From Gymnodinialimonas ceratoperidinii (GTDB taxonomy: Bacteria; Pseudomonadota; Alphaproteobacteria; Rhodobacterales; Rhodobacteraceae): DNA of 64,000 nucleotides. The stretch lies in contig NZ_CP079194.1 of assembly GCF_019297855.1 (NCBI RefSeq), positions 2,529,501 through 2,593,500 of the forward strand, written 5' to 3'. Numbering within the stretch: position 1 is the stretch's first letter; the number at the start of each line of letters is the position of its first letter. Shown here one piece after another: positions 24,504 through 32,856 of this stretch. The position numbers and the translations under genes were made by a program. Below the pieces are notes generated by a model. The model was not told the origin of the DNA. It saw only the letters and a list, made by a program, of their open reading frames with translations, and did not search any database.

Positions 24504-25136
24504 ATGGCCGACAAAGATCCCTTCAATTTCGATCTTAGCGTCAAGTCCGACAAGAAGAAGCGTCGGACCGGGCGTCGTGGCATGTCTGGCGCGGTGGAGA
24601 CATCGCAGCGCCAGTGCGAGGGTGAGGGTTGTCAGGAGCAAGGCCAGTACCGCGCGCCGAAGGGACCCGACAACCTCGAAGAATTCCACTGGTTCTGCCG
24701 CGAGCACGTGCGCGAATACAACCTGAAGTGGAACTTCTTCGAAGGCACCACCGAGGCCGAAATGAACGCCCAGATGGACCGTGACCGCGTCTGGGATCGC
24801 CCGACCAAGCCGCTGAAACGCTCGGCCGAAGAACGCGCCTGGTCGCGGCTTGGCATCGAGGATCCGCACCAGGTTCTGGGCCAGAACGCGACGCAGAACC
24901 CGGGCCGCGGCGCTGGCTCCAAAGGCCGCCGCCTGCCCCCGACCGAGCGGCGCGCGGTGGAGATCCTCGAAATTAAGGACAACGCCACCAAGCCCGAGAT
25001 CCGCAAGGCCTACAAGGCGCTGATCAAGGTGCTGCACCCCGATATGAACGGCGGCGACCGCTCGGACGAAGAGAAGCTGCAAGAGGTCGTCTGGGCCTGG
25101 GACCAGCTGCGCGTCAGCCGCAACTTCGCCGACTGA
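24504..25136 (+). CDS. J-domain (DnaJ-like) protein
   Basis: The 210-aa protein has its J-domain at the C-terminus (about residues 150-208), with the HPD tripeptide in IKVLHPDMNGGDRSDEEK. The N-terminal part has CEGEGCQEQGQYRAP and FCREHVREYN, with Cys/His residues that could bind metal. It would stimulate the ATPase of an Hsp70 partner; the client is unknown. Divergent from bolA, with about 75 nt between the two start codons for both promoters. Confidence 0.92.
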   Translation: MADKDPFNFDLSVKSDKKKRRTGRRGMSGAVETSQRQCEGEGCQEQGQYRAPKGPDNLEEFHWFCREHVREYNLKWNFFEGTTEAEMNAQMDRDRVWDRPTKPLKRSAEERAWSRLGIEDPHQVLGQNATQNPGRGAGSKGRRLPPTERRAVEILEIKDNATKPEIRKAYKALIKVLHPDMNGGDRSDEEKLQEVVWAWDQLRVSRNFAD

Positions 25137-25226
25137 TCCCTACGGCGCCCGCGCGCGGCGTTCGGCGCGCGGCGCAGGCCCCTGCAATCGGCGCACCGGC
25201 AACGCCTGAAGCACGAGTGTTCCGCC

Positions 25227-26417
25227 ATGGCCCACCACGTCAACACGCTCATCCTCGGCGCCGGTGCCGCCGGCCTGATGTGCGCCGCTTACGCCGGTCC
25301 CGATACCTTGGTGATCGACCACGCCAAGGCGCCGGGAGAGAAGATCCGCATCTCGGGTGGCGGGCGTTGCAACTTCACCAATATCTATACCGGCCCCGAG
25401 AACTTCCTGAGCGAGAACAAGCACTTCGCGAAATCAGCGCTTAGCCGCTACACCCAGTGGGATTTCCTCGACCTCGTGCAATCCCACGGCATCCCCTACC
25501 ATGAGAAGACCCTCGGCCAGCAGTTCTGCGACCGCTCGGCCAAGGACATCATCGCGATGCTCATGGCCGAAATGGGGGCGGCGAAGCTCTGGCTGCAAAC
25601 GGGCGTCGAAGAGGTCTCCCACCGCGACGGTCTCTTCCACGTGCGGTTGAGCCGTGAGGGGAAAACCACCCCGGTCACCGCGCGCAATCTGGTGCTGGCC
25701 ACGGGGGGCAAGTCGATCCCCAAGATGGGTGCCACCGGCCTCGCCTACCGGATTGCCGAACAATTCGGTCACCGGATCACCGAGACCCGACCCGGCCTCG
25801 TGCCGCTGACCTTCGAAGGCGATACCAAGGCCCATTTCGCCGCCCTCTCCGGCACCTCTGTCCCCGCGCGCGTGTCGTGCAACGGCACCAGCTTCGATGA
25901 GGGGATGCTCTTCACCCATCGCGGGCTGTCGGGCCCTTCGATCCTGCAGATCTCGTCCTATTGGCGCGAGGGGGATACGCTGTCCCTGCACCTTCTGCCC
26001 GAGATCGACCTCTACGACACCCTGCGCACCCGGCGCACGCAGGTGGGGGCGAAGGCCCTGACGACGGTGCTGGCTGATCTGTTGCCAAAGAAACTGGTGC
26101 AACATCTGGGCGAGGCATGGGACCTCGGCGGCAACCTCGCGGATCAATCCGACAGCGCCCTGCGCGCGCTTTGCGACCGTCTGACAGCGTGGCCGGTCAC
26201 GCCGACCTCGTCCGAGGGCTACCGCACGGCAGAGGTCACGCTCGGTGGGATCGCGACCGACGGGATCTCGTCCAAAACCATGGAAAGCCAACAGGTTGCG
26301 GGGCTCTACGCCATCGGCGAAGCGGTGGATGTGACGGGCTGGCTTGGCGGGTACAATTTCCAATGGGCCTGGTCATCCGGCGTCGCGGCAGGCCGCGCGA
26401 TTGCGGCGGCGGCTTAG
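25227..26417 (+). CDS. BaiN/RdsA (HI0933) family NAD(P)/FAD-dependent oxidoreductase
   Basis: The 396-aa flavoprotein starts with a Rossmann dinucleotide motif, ILGAGAAGLMCA. The family-specific GEKIRISGGGRCNFTN, LVLATGGKSIPKMG and the C-terminal GEAVDVTGWLGGYNFQWAWSSG follow. Members of HI0933 are predicted reductases; one gut relative reduces bile-acid intermediates, but the substrate here is unknown. It is cytosolic. It ends 3 nt from the stop of trkH on the other strand. Confidence 0.92.
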   Translation: MAHHVNTLILGAGAAGLMCAAYAGPDTLVIDHAKAPGEKIRISGGGRCNFTNIYTGPENFLSENKHFAKSALSRYTQWDFLDLVQSHGIPYHEKTLGQQFCDRSAKDIIAMLMAEMGAAKLWLQTGVEEVSHRDGLFHVRLSREGKTTPVTARNLVLATGGKSIPKMGATGLAYRIAEQFGHRITETRPGLVPLTFEGDTKAHFAALSGTSVPARVSCNGTSFDEGMLFTHRGLSGPSILQISSYWREGDTLSLHLLPEIDLYDTLRTRRTQVGAKALTTVLADLLPKKLVQHLGEAWDLGGNLADQSDSALRALCDRLTAWPVTPTSSEGYRTAEVTLGGIATDGISSKTMESQQVAGLYAIGEAVDVTGWLGGYNFQWAWSSGVAAGRAIAAAA

Positions 26418-26420
26418 ACG

Positions 26421-27869
26421 TCAGGTCCGCCAGAAGGTCGCGGTGAAGAGCACCAGAACCGCCATGATCTCCAACCTTCCGATCAGCATCGCGGCGGCCA
26501 ATATCCACTTCGCCGCATCGTTGAGCGACGCGAAATTACCGCTCGGCCCGATGACGTCCCCCAACCCCGGCCCGATGTTCCCAAGCGCCGTTGCCGCCCC
26601 CGAGATCGAGGTGACCACGTCCAGCCCGGTGAGGCCAAGGACGACCGAGAAGATGCCCAGAAGCACGAAGAACAGCACGAAGAAGGCCATGACCGACGAG
26701 ATGACCTCCTCCGCCACGGGGCGCCCCTCGAAGCGCGGCTCGAAGATGCCGTGGGGCGCGTAGATGCGCCTCACCTGTGTCGAGATGGACGCGAACAGAA
26801 GCTGGTAGCGGAAAACCTTGATGGAGCATGACGTCGACCCGGCGCAGCCGCCGATCAGGCCCATGAAGAAGAACATCACCGGAACGATCGGCCCCCAGAG
26901 CTGGTAGTCCGTGCTGGAATACCCGGTGCCGGAGATGATCGATGTGACGTTGAAGATGCCCTCGCGCATCCCGACTTCGATGGGATCGCCCAGAAGAAAC
27001 AGCCGGTAGAGCGTGAACGTCGCGGTGAGGATCGCGATGATGGTGAGGTAGACGCGGATCTGTGTGTCGAGGAAGAAGGGACGCGCGGTGCCCGCGACGA
27101 GCTGGATGTAGCGCACGAAGGGCAGGCTCGCGAGGATCATGAAGACCGAGGCCACGTATTCGGCCGGACCCTGAAACGCCCCGAAAGAGGCGTCGTAGTT
27201 CGAAAAGCCCCCCGTCGACATGGTCGTAAGCGCATGCATCAACGCGTCGAACGGCTCCATGCCCACCGCGAGAAACGCAAGGCCGCAGGCAATCGTCAGC
27301 CCGAGGTAAATGACCGAGATCCGGCTCGCGATCTCCCCCGCGCGTGGCAGGATCTTTCCCATCGTATCAAAGGATTCCGAGCGGAAGATCTGCATGCCGC
27401 CCACCCGCAGCTCGGGCAGGAACACCATGGCGACAACGATGATCCCGATGCCGCCGAACCATTGCATCAGGCCCCGCCAGAGGTTCAGGCCCGCAGGCAG
27501 GTTGTCGAGGTCGGTCAGGACGGTGGAACCGGTTGTGGTGAGGCCCGACATCGCTTCGAAGACCGCATCCACCAGCCGGGCGTCCGGCTCGCCAAAAATG
27601 AACGGCAGCGCGCCGAAGAGCGGCAGCACCAGCCAGACGCCCGTGGTCAGAAAGAAGGTCTGCTGGATCGACAGCCCCTCGGTGACGCCATTGGCGCAGG
27701 CCATCGTCAGCAACATGCCCAACCCGATGGTGACGACCGCGGACTCCGCGAAGGCGCCCCAATGGCCGTTGCCTGCCAGCACGTCAGCGGCCAGAGGCAC
27801 CGCCATCGTCACCCCGAGGGTCAGGACCAAAAGGCCAAGGACATAGCCCACCGGGCGCAGATCGAACAT
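26421..27869 (-). CDS. trkH: TrkH family potassium uptake protein
   Basis: The 482-aa integral membrane protein has about ten helices arranged as four M1-P-M2 repeats. Filter-like loops are visible: AMSGLTTTGSTVL, TTMSTGGFSNYD, SIISGTGYSSTDYQ and SGAATALGNIGPG. It conducts K+ with a cytosolic TrkA subunit, which is not encoded nearby. I chose the ATG at 27869 (MFDLRPVGYVLGL), which fits the family; another start 36 nt upstream is possible. Convergent with the HI0933-type gene at a 3-nt spacing, so the transcripts probably overlap at their 3' ends. Confidence 0.94.
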   Translation of the reverse strand: MFDLRPVGYVLGLLVLTLGVTMAVPLAADVLAGNGHWGAFAESAVVTIGLGMLLTMACANGVTEGLSIQQTFFLTTGVWLVLPLFGALPFIFGEPDARLVDAVFEAMSGLTTTGSTVLTDLDNLPAGLNLWRGLMQWFGGIGIIVVAMVFLPELRVGGMQIFRSESFDTMGKILPRAGEIASRISVIYLGLTIACGLAFLAVGMEPFDALMHALTTMSTGGFSNYDASFGAFQGPAEYVASVFMILASLPFVRYIQLVAGTARPFFLDTQIRVYLTIIAILTATFTLYRLFLLGDPIEVGMREGIFNVTSIISGTGYSSTDYQLWGPIVPVMFFFMGLIGGCAGSTSCSIKVFRYQLLFASISTQVRRIYAPHGIFEPRFEGRPVAEEVISSVMAFFVLFFVLLGIFSVVLGLTGLDVVTSISGAATALGNIGPGLGDVIGPSGNFASLNDAAKWILAAAMLIGRLEIMAVLVLFTATFWRT

Positions 27870-28103
27870 GGGCGGAGCGTTGGCGCGCCGAGCCGTGGCT
27901 GTCAAGCGGGCGCTTGGCGGAATGGGCGCTTGTCAGCCTCGCCATGGGTGGCGGGGCATCATGCAGTAAAGAATTGATTTGATGCACCTCTCCGGCTACC
28001 CTTGCGTCAACCAAAAGACGCGAGAGAGCCGATATTTTGCGGCTCCAGCCGGGATCAATGGCGCCGCAATACATCCGCGGGGCCGCAGAAGGGGATGGAT
28101 GTT

Positions 28104-28283
28104 ATGGCGAAGGATGACCCCAAGGGCAAAGCGAAGTCGCTCAACGACAGCGACATCGCAACCTACCCGCGCCGGGCTGGCCCCGCCTCCGGGGCACCGG
28201 GCACGGATTCCGATGCCCATAGCGATTCCGACGCAGCCGCGACCGATCACGATACGGCGCCTGCGACCGACAAGGATAATTGA
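28104..28283 (+). CDS. small acidic Ser/Asp/Ala-rich protein (59 aa)
   Basis: MAKDDPKGKAKSLNDSDIAT is followed by a tail built of Asp, Ser, Ala and Thr. It looks intrinsically disordered, with no membrane segment. AGAAGGGG lies 10-17 nt upstream of the ATG. An in-frame ATG three codons earlier is also possible. It precedes the small Tat lipoprotein gene by 65 nt in the same direction, so they may form a two-gene unit. Function not recognised. Confidence 0.5.
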   Translation: MAKDDPKGKAKSLNDSDIATYPRRAGPASGAPGTDSDAHSDSDAAATDHDTAPATDKDN

Positions 28284-28348
28284 CAAGACAACCCGGGATA
28301 CCACCGGGGCGGACATATTACTCAGCTGATTTGCAAGGGAGACACCAG

Positions 28349-28657
28349 ATGGACGACAACCACGACGACAAGAAGCACAAGAACGCCTCGAAGGGTAAAC
28401 CCCTGTCGGCGGATCAGATTTCCTCGAAGCGCGTCGACCGTCGGACCGTCCTGCGCAGCGTTGGTCTGGCCGGTCTGGGTGCGGGCGCCATGGGTGTCAC
28501 CGCCTGTGTCCCCTACGGCGTGACCGATGTGGACAACGGCAACATCACCGATCCGGTCGGTCTGGGCCGGGGCGCACCGCGCGGCTATCGCTCGGGCATT
28601 ACCGATCGCGACTGGGGCGGCAACATCACCGACCCGGCGGGGTATGGCCGCGGCTGA
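28349..28657 (+). CDS. small Tat-exported lipoprotein with internal repeat
   Basis: The 102-aa protein has a charged N-terminus, then a twin-arginine signal DRRTVLRSVGLAGLGAG with lipobox GVTAC (Cys53). The mature part of about 50 residues contains two near-identical 12-residue units, GNITDPVGLGRG (64-75) and GNITDPAGYGRG (91-102), separated by a GITDRDWG variant. Tat export implies folding before export or cofactor loading, surprising for such a short chain. The start has GCAAGGGAGA upstream. Function unknown; a strong terminator follows. Confidence 0.75.
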   Translation: MDDNHDDKKHKNASKGKPLSADQISSKRVDRRTVLRSVGLAGLGAGAMGVTACVPYGVTDVDNGNITDPVGLGRGAPRGYRSGITDRDWGGNITDPAGYGRG

Positions 28658-28676
28658 GCCTTTCAGCTCAACAAAC

Positions 28677-28709
28677 AAAAAAGCCCCTGCGAATATGCGG
28701 GGGCTTTTT
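28677..28709 (+). terminator. intrinsic terminator after the Tat lipoprotein gene
   Basis: AAAAAGCCCC, a 12-nt loop region and GGGGCTTTTT form a strong stem followed by a U-run on the plus strand, with A-run symmetry that also permits termination of folE2 from the minus strand. It sits between two converging genes. Confidence 0.92.
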
Positions 28710-28747
28710 AATGTCAATGAGTTACGAGCCGATGCTCGTGTAAAACA

Positions 28748-29827
28748 TTAGCTTGGATGGACGAGCGTTCCGAGGAGTTTCGGGTCGAGGCTCGCATCGG
28801 CGAATGTCTCTCCCTCCGTCAGAAGGCTCACGGCGTCGTGGCTGTGCAGGCTCTCCTGATGGCTCGCCAGCACGCGGAAATCACCCACGCCCGGATGCTC
28901 CAGCAGTTGCGCGGCAAAGAGGCGGGCGGCGTCTTCCACGAAGATCGGATTGGCGGCGTTCAGCTCCGCAAACGCCTGCTCGTCCTCGCGCTTGACCATG
29001 ACCTGCGTCTCGGTCGGCACCGCGCGGCGGGCCATTTCGATCAGGTCTTCAACCCAGAGCCCCTCGCCCGCCAGCACGACCGAGAGGCGCGCGACGGACC
29101 GTTGCGAATGGGGCGTGGCCAATTGTCCGCGCGTGGCGCGCGCGTGTTCGGCAAGCTCAAGGGAACAGGGACAGGTCGAGGAATATACATAATCGACGTG
29201 CACGATCCGCTGCCGCACGCCGTCCTGCTCCACCAGTTCAAGCGCCACATCGTAATATTGCCAGCCGGAGAGCCCGGACCGCAGGCTTTGGACCTTCATC
29301 GGCACGCTCATGCGCATCTGGATGCGCGCGTCGAAGCTGCCGAGGTCGGCCTTGTAATCATCCAGCGCGGCGTCGATCACATCGAAGCCGAAGGCCTCTT
29401 CTGCATGGGTATAGAACGACCGCATGATGCGGCTCATGTTGATGCCCTTCTGGTCCGCCTCAAGGCTGACCGTCCCGGTCACCGAGGTTTCCAGCGCCAT
29501 TTGCGAGCCATCGCGCAACTTGTGGCGGATCGGCAGGCGGAAATTCGAGATCCCCACATGCTGGATGCGCCGATGGGCACCTTTGATCAGCGCCGCCGGG
29601 CCGTTCTGGAGGTCCGGCAGGGACGCGAGGTAGGCCGCATCGGGCGCGAAATCGGCCGGATAGTCAGCCGAAATCCCCTGCGCGCGCAGCAGGCCCGCAA
29701 TCTGCGGGCTCAAAGCTTCGATCTGTTCCGAGGAGGCCTCCGCCGCCCAGGCACTCAATAAATCGAGCGCTTCCTGGGCCTGGCCGGTGGATGGTTTCTG
29801 GTCGGCGGTCTTAACATGAACGTTCAC
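28748..29827 (-). CDS. folE2: GTP cyclohydrolase FolE2 (type IB)
   Basis: The 359-aa COG1469-type enzyme makes dihydroneopterin triphosphate from GTP, the entry to folate synthesis. Diagnostic segments: IQHVGISNFRLPIR, YADHAEEAFG-like FYTHAEEAFGFDV, YVYSSTCPCSLELAEHAR (metal/active-site Cys) and the C-terminal ASHQESLHSHDAV. FolE2 works with metals other than zinc and is often used under zinc limitation; no Zur site was identified here. It lies 120 nt after the glutamine amidotransferase gene in the same direction. Confidence 0.95.
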   Translation of the reverse strand: MNVHVKTADQKPSTGQAQEALDLLSAWAAEASSEQIEALSPQIAGLLRAQGISADYPADFAPDAAYLASLPDLQNGPAALIKGAHRRIQHVGISNFRLPIRHKLRDGSQMALETSVTGTVSLEADQKGINMSRIMRSFYTHAEEAFGFDVIDAALDDYKADLGSFDARIQMRMSVPMKVQSLRSGLSGWQYYDVALELVEQDGVRQRIVHVDYVYSSTCPCSLELAEHARATRGQLATPHSQRSVARLSVVLAGEGLWVEDLIEMARRAVPTETQVMVKREDEQAFAELNAANPIFVEDAARLFAAQLLEHPGVGDFRVLASHQESLHSHDAVSLLTEGETFADASLDPKLLGTLVHPS

Positions 29828-29947
29828 GTGCCACCCCCTTTTGCAAAATTGTAGGTGCCCTAGATATGGCGACTTTTACCCGGAACCCAAGCGTTGATTT
29901 GCGACGCATTCGCGCAAATTACGCGATTTCCGCCGCGAAAGAGCCCT

Positions 29948-30679
29948 CTACTCGAAGCGTTGGACGAAATTCCGGAGGATTTTTTCCGGCACGGTAATCT
30001 CTTCCGCCATGACCGCATCCGACAGCGCGTCCGCATCTTCGGGCGCGAAATAACCGCGATTTCGGTAAATATCGATGCGGTTGGCAAAGTTTTCGCCCCG
30101 GGCTTCGGGGTGGAACTGCGTGGCGTAGACGTTCTTGCCCGTCCGGATCATCTGGAACGGACAGGGGGCGGAGGCGACGAGGTGTACGGCGCCCTCGGGC
30201 AATGCCTCCACCGCTTCCTTGTGTCCCACCAGCGCGCGGAACTGCGACGGCAGCGCGCGCAGCAAGGGGTCGCGCGCGCCCGCATCGGTAATCTCGCAAG
30301 CGACACCTCCGATGGATTCGCCAAAGCGGCCCTTGCCGACGGGCGCGCCCAGGGCCGCGCCGAGAATGCCCATGCCGTAGCAGCAACCGAGGAACGGCAT
30401 ATCGCGGGACAGGATTTCGGGCATCAATCCCATGATATCGGCCTCGATCCGGGCCTCCAGCGGGTCTTTCTCCGCCGGGTCGTCCGAGACGCAGCCCGGA
30501 CCACCGCCGACGATGACACCTGCGTAATCATCCAACGAAAGCGCGGGAAGCGGCGCTTCGTCGAGCCGCACGCGCGCCGCTTGGTCTGCCGCCAGACCGC
30601 CGCGCGCCATGAAGGCTTGGAACTCTTCGTCAGCGGCCGCGTCTTCGGGGCGCAGTTGCAGGATCAGGAACGGTTTCAT
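29948..30679 (-). CDS. class I glutamine amidotransferase (GMP-synthase-like)
   Basis: The 243-aa stand-alone GATase domain has the nucleophile Cys in FLGCCYGMGILGAALG and the His-Glu dyad in YATQFHPEARGENF. VIVGGGPGCVSDDP is the glycine-rich oxyanion segment. Homologs are annotated as GMP synthase-like or gamma-glutamyl hydrolases; no synthetase partner is adjacent. The start ATG at 30679 overlaps the GNAT stop (ATGA), coupling it to the metZ operon. The 32 in-frame codons upstream were rejected. Confidence 0.88.
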   Translation of the reverse strand: MKPFLILQLRPEDAAADEEFQAFMARGGLAADQAARVRLDEAPLPALSLDDYAGVIVGGGPGCVSDDPAEKDPLEARIEADIMGLMPEILSRDMPFLGCCYGMGILGAALGAPVGKGRFGESIGGVACEITDAGARDPLLRALPSQFRALVGHKEAVEALPEGAVHLVASAPCPFQMIRTGKNVYATQFHPEARGENFANRIDIYRNRGYFAPEDADALSDAVMAEEITVPEKILRNFVQRFE

Positions 30680-31170
30680 GCGGCTGCGAACCGCCGGATC
30701 AGGCGCTTTTCCATGCGGGCGTTGGGGATCTTGACCCCGCCGCGCTCGATTTCCTGCCGCTTGATCACCCGCCATCCCTGACGACGGAAGAACGGCTCTG
30801 CCAGCAGGCTCGCTTCGGTCTCCATCACCCTGTGGCCCTTCACCCGCGCGCGCCCCTCGATCACTGCATAGAGCGCCGAGGCCACGCCATGCCCCATGAA
30901 CTGAGGCGCGACGTAGGCGAAGTCGAGGTAGGCGCTGTCGATATCAAGGGTCATGAAGCCCAACAACGCGCCGTCCCGCTCGGCGACGATCGTCTCGGCC
31001 TCCTCCACCCGCGCGCGCCAGCCTTCGCCGGTTGGCGGCGCCGGGGACCATGCCTCGCGCTGCTCTGCGTCATAGGCGCAGGCCGCCCCCTCGCGCACGG
31101 CGCGGTGGAACAACGTGGCCAACGGGATTGCGTCCGCCGGCCGGTAAGGGCGGATGATAAGGCCGTTCAT
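30676..31170 (-). CDS. GNAT family N-acetyltransferase
   Basis: The 164-aa protein begins MNGLIIRPYRPADAIPLATL. The acetyl-CoA site motif A is in YVAPQFMGHGVASALYAVIE (the Q/R-x-x-G-x-G/A pattern), and the C-terminal beta strand pattern ends FFRRQGWRVIKRQEIERGG. It would acetylate an amine; the acceptor is unknown. It overlaps metZ upstream (31167-31170, ATGA) and the amidotransferase downstream (30676-30679), so all three are translationally coupled. Confidence 0.88.
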   Translation of the reverse strand: MNGLIIRPYRPADAIPLATLFHRAVREGAACAYDAEQREAWSPAPPTGEGWRARVEEAETIVAERDGALLGFMTLDIDSAYLDFAYVAPQFMGHGVASALYAVIEGRARVKGHRVMETEASLLAEPFFRRQGWRVIKRQEIERGGVKIPNARMEKRLIRRFAAA

Positions 31171-32360
31171 GCGGGCGCCAATGCGTGCAGGAGATCCGCG
31201 ATCAGGTCGTCGGTGTCTTCCAGCCCGATCGAGAGCCGCAAGAGCCCGGACGTCACGCCGATCTCGGCGCGCTGTTCGTCGGTCAGGCGTTGGTGCGTGG
31301 TGGTCGCGGGATGGGTCGCGATGGATTTCGCATCGCCCAGATTGTTGGAGATGGTGAAGATATCCATGCCGTTGAGCGCCCGGAAGGCGCCGGCCTGCCC
31401 GCCTTCGGCTTCGACCGCCACAACGGTGCCGCCCGCCCCCATCTGCTTCATGCAAAGCGCGTGCTGCGGATGCCCGGCGAGACCGGGATAGAGCACCCGC
31501 GCCACGCCCGGCGCGCCGTCGAGCGCTTCGGCAATCGCCTGCGCCGAGGCCGCTTGCGCGCGCACGCGCAGGTCCAGCGTCTCGAGGCCCTTCAGCATGA
31601 CCCAGGCGTTGAACGGGCTCATCGCGCCGCCGGTATGCTTGAGGTAGGGCTCCACCGTCTTGCGAATGAACTCCTCGGAGCCGAGGATCACACCGCCCAG
31701 GCAACGTCCCTGCCCGTCGATATGCTTGGTCGCGGAATAGACAACGACATCAACGCCCTGGGCGAAGGCGTCGGAGAAGACCGGCGTGGCGAAAACGTTG
31801 TCGCAGATCACCGTCGCGCCAACCTTCTTGGCGATCTCGACCACGGCGGCGATGTCGATCACCTCCAGCGTGGGGTTGGAGACCGACTCGAAGAAGACCG
31901 CCTTGGTGTCGGCACGCACCGCGTCGCGCCATTGGTCGAGGTCGACGCCGTCCACGAAAGTGACCTCGACCCCGAAGCGGGTGAGGATCTCGTCGAGGAT
32001 GTAATGGCACGACCCGAAAAGCGCGCGCGAGGAGACCACGTGATCGCCCGCGCGCAGCATCGAGGTCAGCGCGCCCGAGACCGCAGCCATGCCCGAGGCC
32101 GTCGCAAAACCCGCCTCCGCCCCTTCCAGCGCGGCGATCCGGTCCTCGAACATCGCCACGGTGGGGTTGCCGTAGCGGCCGTAGATATACTCATCGTCTC
32201 CCGACTTGATGAAACGCGCCTCGGCGTCTTCGGCGGTGTCGTAGACAAATCCTTGCGTCAGGAACATCGCCTCGGACAGTTCGCCATATTGCGAGCGGCG
32301 GCTGCCGGCATGCACCGCTCGGGTGCGTTTGGACCAGTTTTTCTTGGTGGTATCTGTCAT
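31167..32360 (-). CDS. metZ: O-succinylhomoserine sulfhydrylase
   Basis: The 397-aa Cys/Met-metabolism PLP enzyme makes homocysteine directly from O-succinyl- (or O-acetyl-)homoserine and sulfide. Seen: RAVHAGSRRSQYGELSEAM, FLTQGFVYDTAEDAEARF, YGRYGNPTV, the PLP Lys in VYSATKHIDGQGRCLGG and the substrate-anchoring IATHPATTTHQ. I chose the ATG at 32360, preceded by GGAGAATGGGG. The 5' leader holds a SAM-II riboswitch, so expression should fall when S-adenosylmethionine is abundant. Confidence 0.95.
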   Translation of the reverse strand: MTDTTKKNWSKRTRAVHAGSRRSQYGELSEAMFLTQGFVYDTAEDAEARFIKSGDDEYIYGRYGNPTVAMFEDRIAALEGAEAGFATASGMAAVSGALTSMLRAGDHVVSSRALFGSCHYILDEILTRFGVEVTFVDGVDLDQWRDAVRADTKAVFFESVSNPTLEVIDIAAVVEIAKKVGATVICDNVFATPVFSDAFAQGVDVVVYSATKHIDGQGRCLGGVILGSEEFIRKTVEPYLKHTGGAMSPFNAWVMLKGLETLDLRVRAQAASAQAIAEALDGAPGVARVLYPGLAGHPQHALCMKQMGAGGTVVAVEAEGGQAGAFRALNGMDIFTISNNLGDAKSIATHPATTTHQRLTDEQRAEIGVTSGLLRLSIGLEDTDDLIADLLHALAPA

Positions 32361-32422
32361 ACCCCATTCTCCATTCATCGGGCGACCACAACGTTGGGTC
32401 CCATGTCTATGGTCGGGGACGG

Positions 32423-32437
32423 CGCTGCCTTGCAGCG
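32423..32437 (-). other. hairpin just after the SAM-II riboswitch
   Basis: CGCTGC-AAG-GCAGCG on the minus strand, a 6-bp stem between the riboswitch and the metZ start. There is no U-run. It could be part of the expression platform, but this was not modelled. Confidence 0.35.
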
Positions 32438-32445
32438 GCCTCGAC

Positions 32446-32500
32446 CTCTTTAGCGGAATGTTTAACGTGGCCCGCAATCCGGTTCACAAATCACCACGGG
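32446..32500 (-). ncRNA. SAM-II riboswitch in the metZ leader
   Basis: On the minus strand the segment begins CCCGTGGTGATTTG and contains CCACGTTAAAC and CCGCTAAAGAGG, the conserved words of SAM-II. P1 pairs CGTGG (32494-32498) with CCACG (32466-32470). The pseudoknot pairs GCGG (32472-32475) with CCGC (32453-32456). The A/U-rich CGTTAAAC and GCTAAAG strands are the usual SAM-binding triplex. It lies 85 nt upstream of the metZ ATG. SAM-II aptamers are known before methionine-synthesis genes of alphaproteobacteria and usually sequester the ribosome-binding site. Confidence 0.93.
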
Positions 32501-32765
32501 AGGTGGCCTACGCCTGCGGATGCAGGGCGTCAAGTCGCAAGCGCGCCGCGCCAGACCCGCCGCATTGGGGGAGGCCGAGGCGCGCTTTCCCCCCGCGCGC
32601 CCCTTGCGATCACGCGATTGTGCCCCGATCTCTTCCCCGAGACGTCGCCACCCGGCGGCGAACCGCCTGTCTCTCTGGTTTTCGCCGGAAAACCTGCATA
32701 TCGTGACGGGTGACACAGCTTGCCGATCGTGGCAGGCAGAACGAAACGGCAAGGACGGGGCGCAA
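32501..32765. other. remaining intergenic region between metZ and the TelA operon
   Basis: The metZ start and the next gene diverge over 405 bp. The metZ side (to 32500) is leader and riboswitch. The other 265 bp must hold the metZ promoter and the promoter of the XpaC/TelA operon, but I see no clear -35/-10 pair and no convincing coding frame. A C/G-rich run (32560-32610) has no obvious function. Confidence 0.5.
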
Positions 32766-32855
32766 ATGTCATCCAGCTTTCTTCAAGGTGTGTCTTTCTT
32801 CGTGTTGGTCCTCGTGATCCTCGGCGCGATTTTTGGCGGATTCGGAGCGCTTTAG
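32766..32855 (+). CDS. 29-aa single-span membrane peptide
   Basis: MSSSFLQGVSFFVLVLVILG then a Gly/Phe-rich end: almost the whole chain is one membrane helix. AAGGACGGGG lies upstream of the ATG. Its stop is 1 nt before the ATG of the XpaC-like gene, so it heads the operon and may be co-translated. It is too short for homology judgement. Similar one-helix peptides are known to attach to envelope-stress complexes, which is only an analogy. Confidence 0.6.
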   Translation: MSSSFLQGVSFFVLVLVILGAIFGGFGAL

Positions 32856-32856
32856 C

